Positions 1 to 9,040 are shown, numbered from the stretch's first letter. The stretch is DNA of 52,990 bases from an uncultured Clostridia bacterium (GCA_947053925.1 CAMRUG010000011.1:1-52990); one strand, 5' to 3'. The notes: generated by a model from the sequence alone, not told the origin. Numbers and translations: made by a program.

Positions 1-306
1 GTTTCTATACTTGAATTTCATATTCGCAAATTTTGAATATATTAGTACACTGCTTTTTCCTTTGAGATATCCCATAAACCCGGATACGCTCATCTTCGGG
101 GGTATTTTCAAACACATGTGTACATGATCTGGGCACACTTCTGCCTCTATTATTTCTACTCCTTTCCATTCGCACAACTGACGTAGAATTGCCCCTATTT
201 CTCTACGTTTCTCTCCATAAAATACTTTCCTCCTGTATTTGGGTGTAAACACGATATGGTACTTGCAATTCCACGTCGTATGTGCTAAACTTGATGTGTC
301 ATTCAT
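1..306 (-). mobile_element. tnpA: IS200/IS605-family transposase TnpA, 3' end outside window
   Basis: The complement of bases 306 to 1 reads as an open frame of 102 codons that runs off the window edge. It begins MNDTSSLAHTTWNCKYHIVF and continues with TPKYRRKVFYGEKRRE, typical of Y1 (HUH) single-strand transposases. The HUH metal-binding motif is visible as DHVHM near residue 65. The catalytic tyrosine lies further along and is not in the window, so intactness cannot be judged. The SD AGGAGGTGG sits just upstream of the ATG. TnpA excises and inserts its element as single-stranded DNA at hairpin-marked ends. Whether a tnpB partner follows is unknown. Confidence 0.9.
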
Positions 307-309
307 GAC

Positions 310-371
310 GCCACCTCCTATTTAATTGATTCAGCTGCCAGGCTTGAATTTATTATACCATAGGAGGTGGC
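310..371 (-). promoter_or_regulatory. Inverted repeat that masks the tnpA ribosome-binding site
   Basis: Bases 310-321 (GCCACCTCCTAT) are the exact reverse complement of 360-371, a 12-bp stem with a 38-nt loop. In the minus-strand mRNA the downstream arm is the tnpA SD itself and the upstream arm is a perfect anti-SD, so the leader can fold and hide the SD. Known IS200 elements keep transposase low with such a leader structure; the function here is inferred. Confidence 0.7.
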
Positions 372-397
372 TTTTGTTCATCGGTTAACCTTCACGG

Positions 398-420
398 AAC
401 CACCGGACTATCCGGTGGTT
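398..420. repeat. Hairpin at the probable IS200/IS605 end
   Basis: AACCACCGGA, a three-base loop, then TCCGGTGGTT form a perfect 10-bp stem upstream of tnpA. Subterminal hairpins are what TnpA recognises at IS200/IS605 ends, so this is probably the left end of the element. It is followed by TTTTC on the plus strand and could also act as a weak terminator, but no plus-strand gene precedes it. Confidence 0.5.
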
Positions 421-430
421 TTCTGTATAC

Positions 431-463
431 AAAAAACTGTCGCAAATAATCTTTTGCGACAGT
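431..463 (-). terminator. Intrinsic terminator of acpP
   Basis: ACTGTCGCAAA (437-447) pairs with TTTGCGACAGT (453-463) across a five-base loop. On the minus strand the stem is followed by a run of six T. It lies 14 bases after the acpP stop. Confidence 0.85.
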
Positions 464-476
464 CAAAATAATACTA

Positions 477-710
477 TTACTTTTGTTGAGATTCGATATA
501 CTTAACTATAGCGTCAACCGTTACAAGGTCGTTAGCAATTTCATCAGGAACGGTAATGCCGAAATTATCTTCCAATGACATAAGAAGTTCGACCATATCA
601 AGACTGTCCGCGCCCAAATCTTGAACAATATTAGATTCACGGGTAATTGTATTAGCGTCATCAATATTTAATGCTTCTGCAAGTAATTTTTGCACTTTTT
701 CAAAAACCAT
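477..710 (-). CDS. acpP: Acyl carrier protein
   Basis: A 77-residue cytosolic acyl carrier protein, the usual length. The 4'-phosphopantetheine attachment serine is in GADSLDMVEL (Ser36). The acidic helical character of the family is clear. ACP carries growing acyl chains on its thiol arm during fatty-acid synthesis. The ATG is preceded by AGGAGG nine bases upstream. The gene stands alone between its own promoter (760-788) and terminator (431-463), not inside a fab cluster, so it appears monocistronic. Confidence in family is very high. Confidence 0.97.
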   Translation of the reverse strand: MVFEKVQKLLAEALNIDDANTITRESNIVQDLGADSLDMVELLMSLEDNFGITVPDEIANDLVTVDAIVKYIESQQK

Positions 711-733
711 CTTCGTTTTTCCTCCTAAATTAG

Positions 734-788
734 GTTAGTTTTTATCTAACTGCCTATGTATTATATAACAACAAAACCATTTTTACAA
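734..788 (-). promoter_or_regulatory. acpP promoter with downstream inverted repeat
   Basis: Minus strand: -35 TTGTAA (783-788), 17-bp spacer, -10 TATAAT (760-765). Just downstream of the expected start lies GTTAG-N7-CTAAC (734-750), where an operator would sit. The half-sites recall FapR (TTAG...CTAA), but the spacing is shorter than the usual FapR site, so the regulator is not named. Confidence 0.6.
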
Positions 789-828
789 GTCTTTTCACAA
801 AATTTGTGCCGCTTTCATAGTATTAATT

Positions 829-1050
829 ATGAAATGCAATAGAAACTGTCGCTTTTTAAACGAGCAAGAATATCTCGATACAATATGCAAATCCAGATGC
901 CACGCACGCAAGCCGCGTAAATGCAAAAACGACGGTTGCTGTTTCGAGTGCAGTTACAAAACCCCCTGCGGCAAGCTGACATTGCGACGCGATAATCACT
1001 CAACAGGAATATGTATCGATATCACTACTCCAAAACCGCCGTGCAAATAA
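829..1050 (+). CDS. Small cysteine-rich protein of unknown function
   Basis: A basic 73-residue protein with 11 cysteines, spaced as CX3C, CX16CC, CX2C and others, which suggests a metal-binding or disulfide-rich fold. No signal peptide or membrane segment is visible, so a cytosolic zinc-binding role is more likely than a secreted one. I do not recognise the family. No convincing SD precedes the ATG, which lowers confidence, but a strong intrinsic terminator follows 45 bases after the stop, on the same strand and with no other gene to serve. The reading frame is the only long one here. Confidence 0.55.
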   Translation: MKCNRNCRFLNEQEYLDTICKSRCHARKPRKCKNDGCCFECSYKTPCGKLTLRRDNHSTGICIDITTPKPPCK

Positions 1051-1095
1051 ATTTCAAATTCAAATACTCAGTTTATATCAAATGTTCAAAAATAC

Positions 1096-1122
1096 GCCAC
1101 CGACATTATCGGTGGCTTTTTA
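1096..1122 (+). terminator. Intrinsic terminator after the cysteine-rich gene
   Basis: GCCACCGA (1096-1103) pairs with TCGGTGGC (1109-1116), followed by TTTTTATT. Its orientation supports real transcription of the 829-1050 gene. Confidence 0.85.
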
Positions 1123-1274
1123 TTAGAAGGCATACGGACTATCTTTTAATGTATACCTCCATAAATATCTAACTTTTAAGCTCTCCCAGTTCCGCACGCC
1201 ATTATTAAACGATTTTAGTATTTGATTGCTCTTTTCGGCGTTCACTGTTTTTACCGGTATAATTCACCCCGTAT

Positions 1275-1306
1275 ACAAAAAGCAAGATTGATTTACAATC
1301 TTGCTT
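1275..1306 (-). terminator. Intrinsic terminator of the Asn/Ser/Thr/Lys-repeat gene
   Basis: AAGCAAGATTG (1280-1290) pairs with CAATCTTGCTT (1296-1306). On the minus strand the stem runs into TTTTTG, 15 bases past the stop at 1321. Confidence 0.85.
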
Positions 1307-1320
1307 CTTGCCATTCAAAA

Positions 1321-1608
1321 TTACAGATCGTCGGCGTCTTGAACCGGGTCTGCATATTTGCCCCACCCAACGGGATTGCCGGTATAGCTCCCCGATGGGT
1401 CAGAGTCGCTTTCTTGAGAAGACGACTTTGTGCTCTTACTGTTTTTCTTTGTGCCGGAACAACCGGATTTTCCGCCGCAGCCTTTGGTATTGCTAGCGGA
1501 TTTAGCGTTACTCGTTTTTGCATTACTAGCTTTGGTATTGCTAGATTTAACGCTTGTTGACTTTGTGTTGCTCGATTTTGTGTTAGAACTGTTTTTTGTA
1601 GAATTCAT
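1321..1608 (-). CDS. Low-complexity Asn/Ser/Thr/Lys-repeat protein with conserved-looking tail
   Basis: A 95-residue protein. Residues 1-42 are degenerate tandem repeats of the type SSNTK/ASNAK. Then follow a short Gly/Cys patch (GCGGKSGC), a Ser/Lys stretch, and an acidic tail beginning DPSGSYTGNPVG and ending PVQDADDL. It has no membrane segment or signal peptide. From memory, tails of the form YTG...PVQDADDL occur in small clostridial proteins of unknown function; I cannot verify this here. A strong SD (GGAGG) precedes the ATG and a terminator follows, so it is a real single-gene unit. Its composition resembles small spore or DNA-associated proteins, but function is unknown. Confidence 0.75.
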   Translation of the reverse strand: MNSTKNSSNTKSSNTKSTSVKSSNTKASNAKTSNAKSASNTKGCGGKSGCSGTKKNSKSTKSSSQESDSDPSGSYTGNPVGWGKYADPVQDADDL

Positions 1609-1903
1609 TATTTATACCTCCTACAATTAGTGTTAGCAACTTAATATAAATTAAACGCCGTAAAGCAAAAATATATATTTTTTAATTGAAACTTAGAAAC
1701 AGCACAACAAATAAAACTAACGTAAACACTTTCTTTTCGACTTAACTAAAAAGCAATATAAAACACTTTTTAAAGTCAAATACAAACGCTTTGCCCTATA
1801 TTTTTAACTGATGCTTTATGTTATTTAAAATTACTTTTTATCGTCAGTCTCACTATCAATAGCTTGTAACAATAAAAATAAAGCCGACCGAATTATTATG
1901 ATT
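1609..1903. other. AT-rich intergenic stretch
   Basis: About 300 bases between the repeat-protein gene and the asnS terminator. No open frame with an SD, no strong hairpin and no convincing consensus promoter was seen. It should hold the promoter of the 1321-1608 gene. Confidence 0.5.
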
Positions 1904-1931
1904 AAAGGAGCCTGCATTACCAGACTCCTTT
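1904..1931 (-). terminator. Probable terminator after asnS
   Basis: AAAGGAG-C-CTG and CAG-A-CTCCTTT form a stem with one internal mismatch and a six-base loop, about 30 bases beyond the asnS stop. The T-run on the minus strand is short (TTTAAT), so it is weaker than most in the window. Confidence 0.55.
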
Positions 1932-1961
1932 TGCTAATATCACTTATTAAAACTACTTACA

Positions 1962-3356
1962 TTAAAACTGCGCGTTACCCACAGTACGCGGAAACGGAAT
2001 TACGTCGCGTATATTAGACACTCCCGTCAAGTACATTACCAAACGTTCAAATCCAAGACCGAAACCTGCGTGTTTTGTTCCGCCGTACTTGCGGAGTTCC
2101 AAATACCACCAGTAATCCTCTTTTTTCAAATTCAATTCTTCCATACGTCTAAGCAAAACGTCCATACGCTCTTCTCTTTGACTTCCGCCTATTAACTCGC
2201 CTACTCCCGGCACAAGCATATCGGTAGCGGCAACAGTCTTACCGTCATCGTTTAAACGCATATAAAAAGATTTTATCTCTTTTGGATAATCGGTAACAAA
2301 AACAGGTCCGCCGACTATTTTTTCCGTCAAAAACTTTTCGTGCTCGGTAGCAATATCGCATCCCCACGATACAGGAAATTCAAATTGACCGTTATACGGA
2401 GTCAATAATTCTATCGCTTTCGTATAAGACATACGCTCAAATTTAGAATTTACCAACTTAGTAAGTCTTTCTTTCAGTCCGTTATCTACAAAACTGTTAA
2501 AAAACTCTATTTCGTCCGCACAAACGGAAAGAATATGATTGATAACGTATTTGAGCATATCTTCCGCAAGTTGCATATCGTCCGACAAATCGGCGAAAGC
2601 AATTTCCGGTTCAATCATCCAAAATTCTGCCGCATGGCGCAATGTGTTCGATTTTTCGGCGCGGAAAGTAGGTCCGAAAGTGTATACTTTGCCAAAAGCC
2701 ATCGCATAAGTTTCGGCATTTAATTGACCAGATACCGTCAAATTTGCCGATTTGCCGAAAAAGTCTTTACTGTAATCGACTTTGCCGTCCTGCGTAGTAG
2801 GCACATTGTCCATATCCAAAGTAGTAACTCTAAACATTTCGCCTGCGCCTTCACAATCGCTTGCCGTTATCAAAGGGGTATGAACATAAACAAAACCGTT
2901 ACTGTTAAAAAAACTGTGCAATGCAAATGCCGCTTCCGAACGCACTCTCATCGTTGCCGATATCAAATTAGTACGAGGGCGCAAATGAGCTATTTCGCGC
3001 AAGAATTCAACGGAATGACGTTTTTTCTGCAATGGATAGTCGGAAGTCGACCTGCCTTCTATTTCAATTTCGCTTGCTTTAATTTCTAACGGTTGTTTAT
3101 TCTCAGGCGTTAGCACTACTTTGCCTTTTACAATCAAAGCGCTACCGACATTCAGTTTAGCTATTTCTTCAAAATTTTTGATTGTGCATTGCTCAAAAAC
3201 TATCTGCACACTTTTAAAACAACTTCCGTCGTTAAGTTCTATAAAGCCGAACACCTTAGAGTCTCTGATAGTTTTTGCCCAACCGCATACAGTAACTTCC
3301 TTACCGGCATAATTTTTGCTGTCCGCAAAAAGTTGTTTTATCAAAAGTCTGTCCAT
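1962..3356 (-). CDS. asnS: Asparaginyl-tRNA synthetase
   Basis: A class IIb synthetase of 464 residues, the normal length, which charges tRNA-Asn. Residues 1-100 form the anticodon-binding OB fold. Class II motif 2 is FRAEKS (231-236). Motif 3 is GFGLGFERL near 431. The ending GNAQF is typical of AsnRS rather than AspRS. It starts two bases after the ftsZ stop, with AGAGG inside the ftsZ tail as SD, so it is translated from the ftsQAZ transcript. A translation gene as the last member of a division operon is an unusual neighbour. Confidence 0.97.
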   Translation of the reverse strand: MDRLLIKQLFADSKNYAGKEVTVCGWAKTIRDSKVFGFIELNDGSCFKSVQIVFEQCTIKNFEEIAKLNVGSALIVKGKVVLTPENKQPLEIKASEIEIEGRSTSDYPLQKKRHSVEFLREIAHLRPRTNLISATMRVRSEAAFALHSFFNSNGFVYVHTPLITASDCEGAGEMFRVTTLDMDNVPTTQDGKVDYSKDFFGKSANLTVSGQLNAETYAMAFGKVYTFGPTFRAEKSNTLRHAAEFWMIEPEIAFADLSDDMQLAEDMLKYVINHILSVCADEIEFFNSFVDNGLKERLTKLVNSKFERMSYTKAIELLTPYNGQFEFPVSWGCDIATEHEKFLTEKIVGGPVFVTDYPKEIKSFYMRLNDDGKTVAATDMLVPGVGELIGGSQREERMDVLLRRMEELNLKKEDYWWYLELRKYGGTKHAGFGLGFERLVMYLTGVSNIRDVIPFPRTVGNAQF

Positions 3357-3358
3357 AA

Positions 3359-4549
3359 TCAGCCTCTCATCTTTCTAAGAAAGGGCGGAATGCTCGGATC
3401 TTCGTCAACCGATACGGTTCCGCTTATAGGTTGTTGTTCGTTTGCAGTCGGAAAATAGGACGACGCTTGAGTCGTTTTTCCGCTTGAAATATTTTGAGCA
3501 GACGGTTGTTGAACATTAGGAGCAACATTTGTTGCATTGTTGCGTTGAATATTTGTTGCGGCAACGTGAGTTGCAGCTTCACTGCTGAAAAATGCGGCTT
3601 TATCGTCGCCTTTACCGGAAAAGCCCGTAGCAATTAACGTTACCTGCACTTCGTCTTTCATATTTTCGTCAAATCCTACGCCGAACAAAACGTTAGCGTC
3701 AGGAGAAATTACCTGCCGTACTAAATCTACGCCTACGATAACTTCGTCCAAAGACAAATCTTCTCCGCCGCGGAAATTGACGATTAACGAAGCCGCTCCC
3801 TGAATGGTCGTTTCAAGCAACGGAGAATATACTGCTTTTCTTATAGCGTCTATCGTCTTATTTTTACCTTTACCGTCGCCAACTCCCATATGAGCCATAC
3901 CGCTGTTGCGCATTACGCATTTGACATCCGCAAGGTCAAGATTGATACGTCCGTCTTGCACAACTATATCGGTAATACCGCGGATACCCTGCAACAGTAC
4001 TTCGTCGGCTTTGGCAAAAGCGTCCATAATCGAAAAGTTTTTGTCTCTGTTGAGTTTTTCGTTCTGGACAATAACAAGAGCGTCAACATTTCCTTTAAGG
4101 TTTTCAATACCCAAATCGGCATTTTTCATTCTGCGCGTGCCTTCAAAATTAAACGGTTTAGTAACAACGGCAACCGTCAAAATTTCCAATTCTTTGGCAA
4201 TTTGAGCAACTACCGGAGCCGCGCCCGTACCCGTACCGCCGCCCATACCTGCGGCTATAAACAACAAGTCAACGCCTTGCAAAGCGGCTTGAATTTTCTC
4301 TTTACTTTCCAATGCGGCGGCTTTGCCGACTTCGGGATTAGCGCCTGCGCCCAAACCTTTGGTAAGTTTGTCGCCTATAGGCATCTTTTTAGCGGCAAGT
4401 TTAGATAACGCCTGTTGGTCCGTATTTAATGCAAGAAACTCAACATTGCGGATACCTGCTTTCATCATTGCGTTTACGGCATTTCCGCCGCCGCCGCCAA
4501 CGCCGACTATCATAATCTTTGCAATGCTGCCTGTCATAGAGTTATCCAT
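3359..4549 (-). CDS. ftsZ: Cell division protein FtsZ
   Basis: The tubulin-like GTPase that polymerises into the Z ring at midcell. It has 396 residues. Visible are the glycine-rich N-terminal loop ([10 protein letters not shown], near 17), the tubulin signature GGGTGTG (103-109) and the T7 catalytic loop NLDLADVK. A variable linker runs from about 320 to 380, and the C-terminal peptide [11 protein letters not shown] binds FtsA and other partners. The ATG is preceded by AAAGGAG and lies two bases after the ftsA stop. The linker is rich in Asn, Gln and Thr. Confidence 0.98.
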   Translation of the reverse strand: MDNSMTGSIAKIMIVGVGGGGGNAVNAMMKAGIRNVEFLALNTDQQALSKLAAKKMPIGDKLTKGLGAGANPEVGKAAALESKEKIQAALQGVDLLFIAAGMGGGTGTGAAPVVAQIAKELEILTVAVVTKPFNFEGTRRMKNADLGIENLKGNVDALVIVQNEKLNRDKNFSIMDAFAKADEVLLQGIRGITDIVVQDGRINLDLADVKCVMRNSGMAHMGVGDGKGKNKTIDAIRKAVYSPLLETTIQGAASLIVNFRGGEDLSLDEVIVGVDLVRQVISPDANVLFGVGFDENMKDEVQVTLIATGFSGKGDDKAAFFSSEAATHVAATNIQRNNATNVAPNVQQPSAQNISSGKTTQASSYFPTANEQQPISGTVSVDEDPSIPPFLRKMRG

Positions 4550-4551
4550 TA

Positions 4552-5709
4552 TTATTCTCCTTTGGCGGATTTAAAGAAAGAAAACAAACCGCCCTTGCTT
4601 TTTTCACAACGTATTGCTTCGCTTATAAGTCCGTAACAAGACGTATACTCGTTACGCTTAGTTTGCGCGTTCACACTGTCATACAGTTTAACTTTTTTAC
4701 CCAAAAACATAGATAAGCAATCTGCGCCGCCGCGTAAATACGCAAGCCCGCCGCCCGTCAGTATTATAGGTGTGTTTGCAGGTATTTCTTTATCGCAAAA
4801 ACCGAAACTCTTGATTACATACGAAGCAATCTGCCCTATCCGCGCTTTTACGATTTCGTTAGTCTGGTAAGCGTCAATCATTCTGCCGTTTAACGAATAA
4901 GCGTCGCCTGCTTGTATTTCCAAATTAAGGTTAACTTTTTCAAGCGCTGCCATTGCAAAATTAAAATCACAGCCTAACACTTGGCATAAATCGCTGGCAA
5001 GATAACCGCTGCCTAATGCAAAGGTACGTTCAAAAAGCAAACCTCCGCCGCCGCACAACATTACGTTTGTAGTAATGTGTCCTATATCTATTACAATCGA
5101 ATAGCTTTCGTTTAAAGTGGCTTGCGCAATGTACGTTGCCTGCGCTTCGCAGGTGTTAATGTAAGTTACTTTGCTTATTCCCCTGTCCGATAATACGGGA
5201 GCAACGGTATCGCGAAAGTAATTTCTCATATACGAAAACGATACTAACCCCATAAGTTTACTTGCTATAAAACCGTTAGGGTCCGCCATTTTCAACGCGC
5301 CGTCTAAAATATAGTAGACTGCTTTGCCGCCCAAAGGGGTATAATCGGAATCGCACTTATAAATATCCGCTTTACGAATAATTTCCGACATATCGTCGCG
5401 GTCGATTTTTTTCTTAGAATGAAAAGTAATAGACGCTTCGCTGGTAACCTCGGCAGAAAATGCACCTGGTACGCCAACAAAAATTTCTTTTATCTTGCTT
5501 TTCATTTTATTTTCGACTTGACTTATAGCCTGATTGACAGCCGACTCAATAGTTTCGGGTTCGTACCAACTGCTGTCTCCAAAACCGTTGTAAGCGCTTT
5601 GCCCGACGGCTTTTATCACAAATTCGCCCTTATCCGATACTTTGGTCGCCGCCATACAAGTAATTTTGCTAGAGCCGAAGTCCAAAATAGTTACAAAATT
5701 ATTTTTCAT
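4552..5709 (-). CDS. ftsA: Cell division protein FtsA
   Basis: An actin-like ATPase of 385 residues that anchors FtsZ to the membrane. The phosphate-1 motif is DFGSSKI (10-16), phosphate-2 is IDIGHITTN and the adenosine motif is ILTGGGLAYLRG. The C-terminus GGLFSFFKSAKGE is an amphipathic membrane-targeting helix, as expected for FtsA. It sits between ftsQ (17-base gap) and ftsZ (2-base gap), the classical order. The SD AGAGG precedes the ATG. Confidence 0.96.
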   Translation of the reverse strand: MKNNFVTILDFGSSKITCMAATKVSDKGEFVIKAVGQSAYNGFGDSSWYEPETIESAVNQAISQVENKMKSKIKEIFVGVPGAFSAEVTSEASITFHSKKKIDRDDMSEIIRKADIYKCDSDYTPLGGKAVYYILDGALKMADPNGFIASKLMGLVSFSYMRNYFRDTVAPVLSDRGISKVTYINTCEAQATYIAQATLNESYSIVIDIGHITTNVMLCGGGGLLFERTFALGSGYLASDLCQVLGCDFNFAMAALEKVNLNLEIQAGDAYSLNGRMIDAYQTNEIVKARIGQIASYVIKSFGFCDKEIPANTPIILTGGGLAYLRGGADCLSMFLGKKVKLYDSVNAQTKRNEYTSCYGLISEAIRCEKSKGGLFSFFKSAKGE

Positions 5710-5726
5710 TATTTCCTCTTTAGAAA

Positions 5727-6512
5727 TTATTTGTTGTTAGGCATAATTATATTGCCGTTACTTTCTACTATTAAAACTACGCCTTCTTGCTGTAAGTTTT
5801 GTTTATCGTTAAAATACGCACTGTACGCATCTATCATACGCGAAGTCAAATTCTTTTCCGGCGTCTTTACTTTTATCGTTGCGCCTGCAACCGTGTTTAT
5901 CAACAAACTGCCGTCGCTGTCAAACTTAAATACGTCCGTCATTCCCAAAACGGTCGTCATATCTTCCCACTCTATCTTGCAACGCCAACTTGCAATAATA
6001 GCTTCCAAAATAATCTTTAACGACTTATTATTGTTTTCGTCTACAAATTTAAATTCTTTACCTCTTTCGCTTGCCGTTACGTCTCGGTGTTCAAAGGCAG
6101 AAGATATATTTATGCAATCCCAACCTTCCGGTTTTTCGGTAACGTATCCGTAGGAATCGAGATATACTTCGTTGCCGGAAATATCCAATTTGACAACTGC
6201 AACGCGTTTTATATAATGAACGTTAATGATATTAGGAAAGTCCTTTACTATGTAAAAAAAGTGCCAATCGGGATATGCGGCATTGAGTTTATCTAAAACC
6301 TTATCTTTAGACATAAACAAAATGCTTTTGCCTTTGGTAAATTTTAAAATGTCGTTAGGCGAAGGGCTGTCTTTCGGCACTTCTTCAATGCCTGAAAATT
6401 TATGCGGAATAAGGGTAACCTCTTTGACTGCAAATACCGTAGCCATTATTATTATCACGGCAATAAAAACGGCAACAACCGCCAATGAAATAATGATTTT
6501 TTTGCTTTTCAC
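5727..6512 (-). CDS. ftsQ: Divisome protein FtsQ/DivIB
   Basis: A 261-residue bitopic membrane protein with a short basic cytoplasmic tail (MKSKK), one membrane helix at about 6-28 and an extracytoplasmic part. The region just after the helix (KEVTLIPHKFSGIEEVPKDS) fits a POTRA domain. FtsQ/DivIB bridges early and late divisome proteins. Sequence conservation in the family is low, so the call rests on topology, length and the position before ftsA. The start is GTG with AGGAG five bases upstream. It is the first gene after the promoter at 6570-6598. Confidence 0.85.
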   Translation of the reverse strand: MKSKKIIISLAVVAVFIAVIIIMATVFAVKEVTLIPHKFSGIEEVPKDSPSPNDILKFTKGKSILFMSKDKVLDKLNAAYPDWHFFYIVKDFPNIINVHYIKRVAVVKLDISGNEVYLDSYGYVTEKPEGWDCINISSAFEHRDVTASERGKEFKFVDENNNKSLKIILEAIIASWRCKIEWEDMTTVLGMTDVFKFDSDGSLLINTVAGATIKVKTPEKNLTSRMIDAYSAYFNDKQNLQQEGVVLIVESNGNIIMPNNK

Positions 6513-6569
6513 AACTACTCCTTAATACGCAAAAACACTACTGCGCAATTACCCATATTACTTTTTAAT

Positions 6570-6598
6570 ATTATACAACCATTTAAAACAGCCGTCAA
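6570..6598 (-). promoter_or_regulatory. Consensus sigma-A promoter for ftsQ-ftsA-ftsZ-asnS
   Basis: Minus strand: -35 TTGACG (6593-6598), 17-bp spacer, perfect -10 TATAAT (6570-6575). It lies between the murA terminator and the ftsQ start and gives a leader of about 50 bases. Confidence 0.85.
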
Positions 6599-6642
6599 TT
6601 ACTTTAATGCAATCATTACCAATAATTAAAATTGGGTATTGA

Positions 6643-6673
6643 TAAAAAAAGCGGTTGACAATTTGCCAACCAC
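6643..6673 (-). terminator. Intrinsic terminator after murA
   Basis: On the minus strand GGTTGGCAA/TTGTCAACC (one G-T pair) forms a nine-pair stem with a one-base loop, followed by GC and seven T. With the promoter at 6570-6598 it splits the dcw cluster into two transcription units. Confidence 0.85.
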
Positions 6674-6692
6674 CCTAATAAATTTTAACTAT

Positions 6693-7937
6693 TCAGTTAC
6701 TAACTTTGATATCCGCGCCCAAATTGCGCAGACTTTCCGCCAGATTGAAATAGCCGCGGTTTATATGGCTGACATCCTGCACAACGGTAGTACCGCTTGC
6801 ATTTAAACCCGCAATAACCAACCCTGCTCCGCCGCGCAAATCACCAGTCTTTACTTTAGCGCCGTAAAGTTTACTTCCTGTAATCTTGGCTTTGTTTTTG
6901 TCAACCGATATTTTAGCGCCCATTTTAGACAATTCGTTTGCGTTATGTTGCAGTCTGTTTTCAAATAGCCGCTCGTTTATTACCGTTGTACCTCTGTCGG
7001 AAAAAGCGGCAAGCGACATTACCAACGATTGCATATCGGTAGGAAAAAACGGATACGGCGCGGTAATAATTTTGCCGTAATCACTCGGTTGATTGTCAGC
7101 CTGCAAAGTTATTGCGTTATCGTAAACTTTTGTTTTAAACCGCGTACTTAACATATTGACAAATACGCCCAAATGACTGGGACAGCAATCGGTAACAGTA
7201 ACTTTACCGCCTGCCGCAACAGCCGCTGAAAGATATGTAGCAGTAACTATTCTGTCGGGGATAACATCGAATTCTACGCCGTGCAAAGAGTTTACGCCCT
7301 TTATGTAAAGTTCTGTTTTACCCAAACCGTCTATTTGCGCGCCCATACAGACAAGCATTTCTTCGAGCGCAACGACTTCCGGTTCGGTTGCAACGTTTGT
7401 CAGCACGGTATCGCCTTTTGCTAAAACGGCGGCGCAAACAAGATTTTCCGTTGCGCCTACGCTCGCAAAACGCATATTGTATTCCGTACCGACAGGAACT
7501 CCGTTGCAATGTATAACCTCATCGCAACTGACTACAGTAACGCCCATTGCCTCCAAACCGAGCAAATGTATATCCATAGGCCTCGAACCTATGGCGCATC
7601 CGCCCGGCAAAGGCAACTCTATTTGGTGATATCTTGCAACGGTACTGCCAAGTATCAACGCCGAGCCGCGCAGTAAAGTCGCCAATGTTTTAGGAGCGTT
7701 TGTAGTTGCTAGTCCGCCGCTAATGTATACGCTATCGCCCTGCCGTTTTACTTTTTTGCCCATAGACTGCAACAAAGCAATCATATTTTCCACGTCCACG
7801 ATTTGAGGACAATTGCGCAAAATTATTTCCTCATCGGTCAGGATAGACGCTCCCAAAAGAGGCAAGGCGCAATTTTTAGCGCCGCAAACCGCTATCTCGC
7901 CGTTCAGTCTGTTGCCTCCGTTAATTATGTAGTCCAT
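6693..7937 (-). CDS. murA: UDP-N-acetylglucosamine 1-carboxyvinyltransferase
   Basis: MurA (414 residues) transfers enolpyruvate from PEP to UDP-GlcNAc, the first committed step of peptidoglycan synthesis. The Lys-Asn pair is in CGAKNCALP (21-22). The catalytic, fosfomycin-reactive cysteine is in LPGGCAIGSRP (Cys114). The EPSP-synthase-like inside-out barrel pattern is clear throughout. It overlaps the ftsW end by 13 bases, with SD AGGAG. It occupies the place after ftsW where murG normally lies. Firmicutes often carry two MurA paralogues; which one this is cannot be told. Confidence 0.96.
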   Translation of the reverse strand: MDYIINGGNRLNGEIAVCGAKNCALPLLGASILTDEEIILRNCPQIVDVENMIALLQSMGKKVKRQGDSVYISGGLATTNAPKTLATLLRGSALILGSTVARYHQIELPLPGGCAIGSRPMDIHLLGLEAMGVTVVSCDEVIHCNGVPVGTEYNMRFASVGATENLVCAAVLAKGDTVLTNVATEPEVVALEEMLVCMGAQIDGLGKTELYIKGVNSLHGVEFDVIPDRIVTATYLSAAVAAGGKVTVTDCCPSHLGVFVNMLSTRFKTKVYDNAITLQADNQPSDYGKIITAPYPFFPTDMQSLVMSLAAFSDRGTTVINERLFENRLQHNANELSKMGAKISVDKNKAKITGSKLYGAKVKTGDLRGGAGLVIAGLNASGTTVVQDVSHINRGYFNLAESLRNLGADIKVSN

Positions 7938-9040
7938 AGTTTTACTCCTAATTCGTTTTCGTAGGCTGATGCCGAGAGATTAAGCAATATTCCCATAGCC
8001 GCAAGAAAAACAACCAGCGACGTACCGCCGTAACTGATAAACGGCAACGGCAAGCCTGTCGGAGGAATACTTCCCGTTACAACGGCAAAATTAAGCAGAG
8101 ACTGCACTGCCACAACAGCCGAAATTCCGCCTGCCAAATAGCAAGTAAATTTGTCTTTGCTGTTTGCGGCTATCCGCACTCCGCGGACAATGACCACAGC
8201 GTATAACGCAAAGACAACTAAGCATCCGAACAATCCCGTTTCTTCTCCTATTACGGAAAATACAAAATCGCTTTCGGCAAACGGTAAAAAGCGGTACTTT
8301 TGTCTGCTGTTAAAAATCCCTACTCCAAACCAGCCGCCGCTTCCGAGCGCGTAAAGAGATTGTATAAGTTGGTATCCTTCGTCCTTAGGAGAAGCCCACG
8401 GATCAATGAATGCTAGCAGTCTTTGCAAGCGGTACGGTTCTATCACAATCAGCAGCGGCACCGCTACGACAATAGGAACGAGCATCAGCATAAAATACTT
8501 CCATTTCATACCGCCCAAGTAGAGCATTATAATCATAAGCATAGCCATACACATTGTAATGGACATATTTGGCTCCGCTATTATAAGTCCGCAAAACATC
8601 ATCCCGATTAGCATCGGCAGTAAACAGTACTTAAATTTGCTTGTATCGGTTTTAGACATATAAACCGCGCAGAACAAGACGTATGCAAATTTAGCGATTT
8701 CGGACGGCTGAATAGAAAAACTTCCGAAACCTATCCATCTTTTTGCGCCGTAATTTTCAATTCCTATTCCCGGAACAAACACTAAACATAGCAATATTAC
8801 AGCGACTATTACGCCGGCTATCCAAAGCTTTTTTATAAACTTTAAACTAATTTTGGTCATAACCAACATTACGGCAATGCCTATGACCGCACCTATAAGT
8901 TGCTTGAACAGAAAAAAGTATTTGTTTCCGTATGTTATTTGAGCGGAATAGTTACTTGCGCTGTAAACGAACAACAGCCCGATAAGTACAAGAGAAATTA
9001 CCGCGCAAAGCAATATGTAATCAATTTTTTTCTTCACCAC
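7925..9040 (-). CDS. ftsW: Septal peptidoglycan polymerase FtsW
   Basis: A SEDS-family polytopic membrane glycosyltransferase (371 residues, about ten helices) that polymerises lipid II at the septum with its cognate class B PBP. Motifs include the start of the first helix ending VYSAS, WASPKDEGYQ, GEETGLFG and the terminal PFISYGGTS. A dcw location favours FtsW over RodA or SpoVE. The start is GTG (two GTG codons in tandem, 9040 or 9037). The frame overlaps the murD end by 20 bases. Confidence 0.93.
   Translation of the reverse strand: MVKKKIDYILLCAVISLVLIGLLFVYSASNYSAQITYGNKYFFLFKQLIGAVIGIAVMLVMTKISLKFIKKLWIAGVIVAVILLCLVFVPGIGIENYGAKRWIGFGSFSIQPSEIAKFAYVLFCAVYMSKTDTSKFKYCLLPMLIGMMFCGLIIAEPNMSITMCMAMLMIIMLYLGGMKWKYFMLMLVPIVVAVPLLIVIEPYRLQRLLAFIDPWASPKDEGYQLIQSLYALGSGGWFGVGIFNSRQKYRFLPFAESDFVFSVIGEETGLFGCLVVFALYAVVIVRGVRIAANSKDKFTCYLAGGISAVVAVQSLLNFAVVTGSIPPTGLPLPFISYGGTSLVVFLAAMGILLNLSASAYENELGVKLWTT

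Noticed and set aside
734..750. FapR operator upstream of acpP
   Set aside because: TTAG/CTAA half-sites are present but two bases closer together than in known FapR sites, so the regulator is not claimed.
5419..6153. Long (244 codons) plus-strand open frame
   Set aside because: It is antisense to ftsA and ftsQ, which have clear family motifs and start sites; the frame has no SD.
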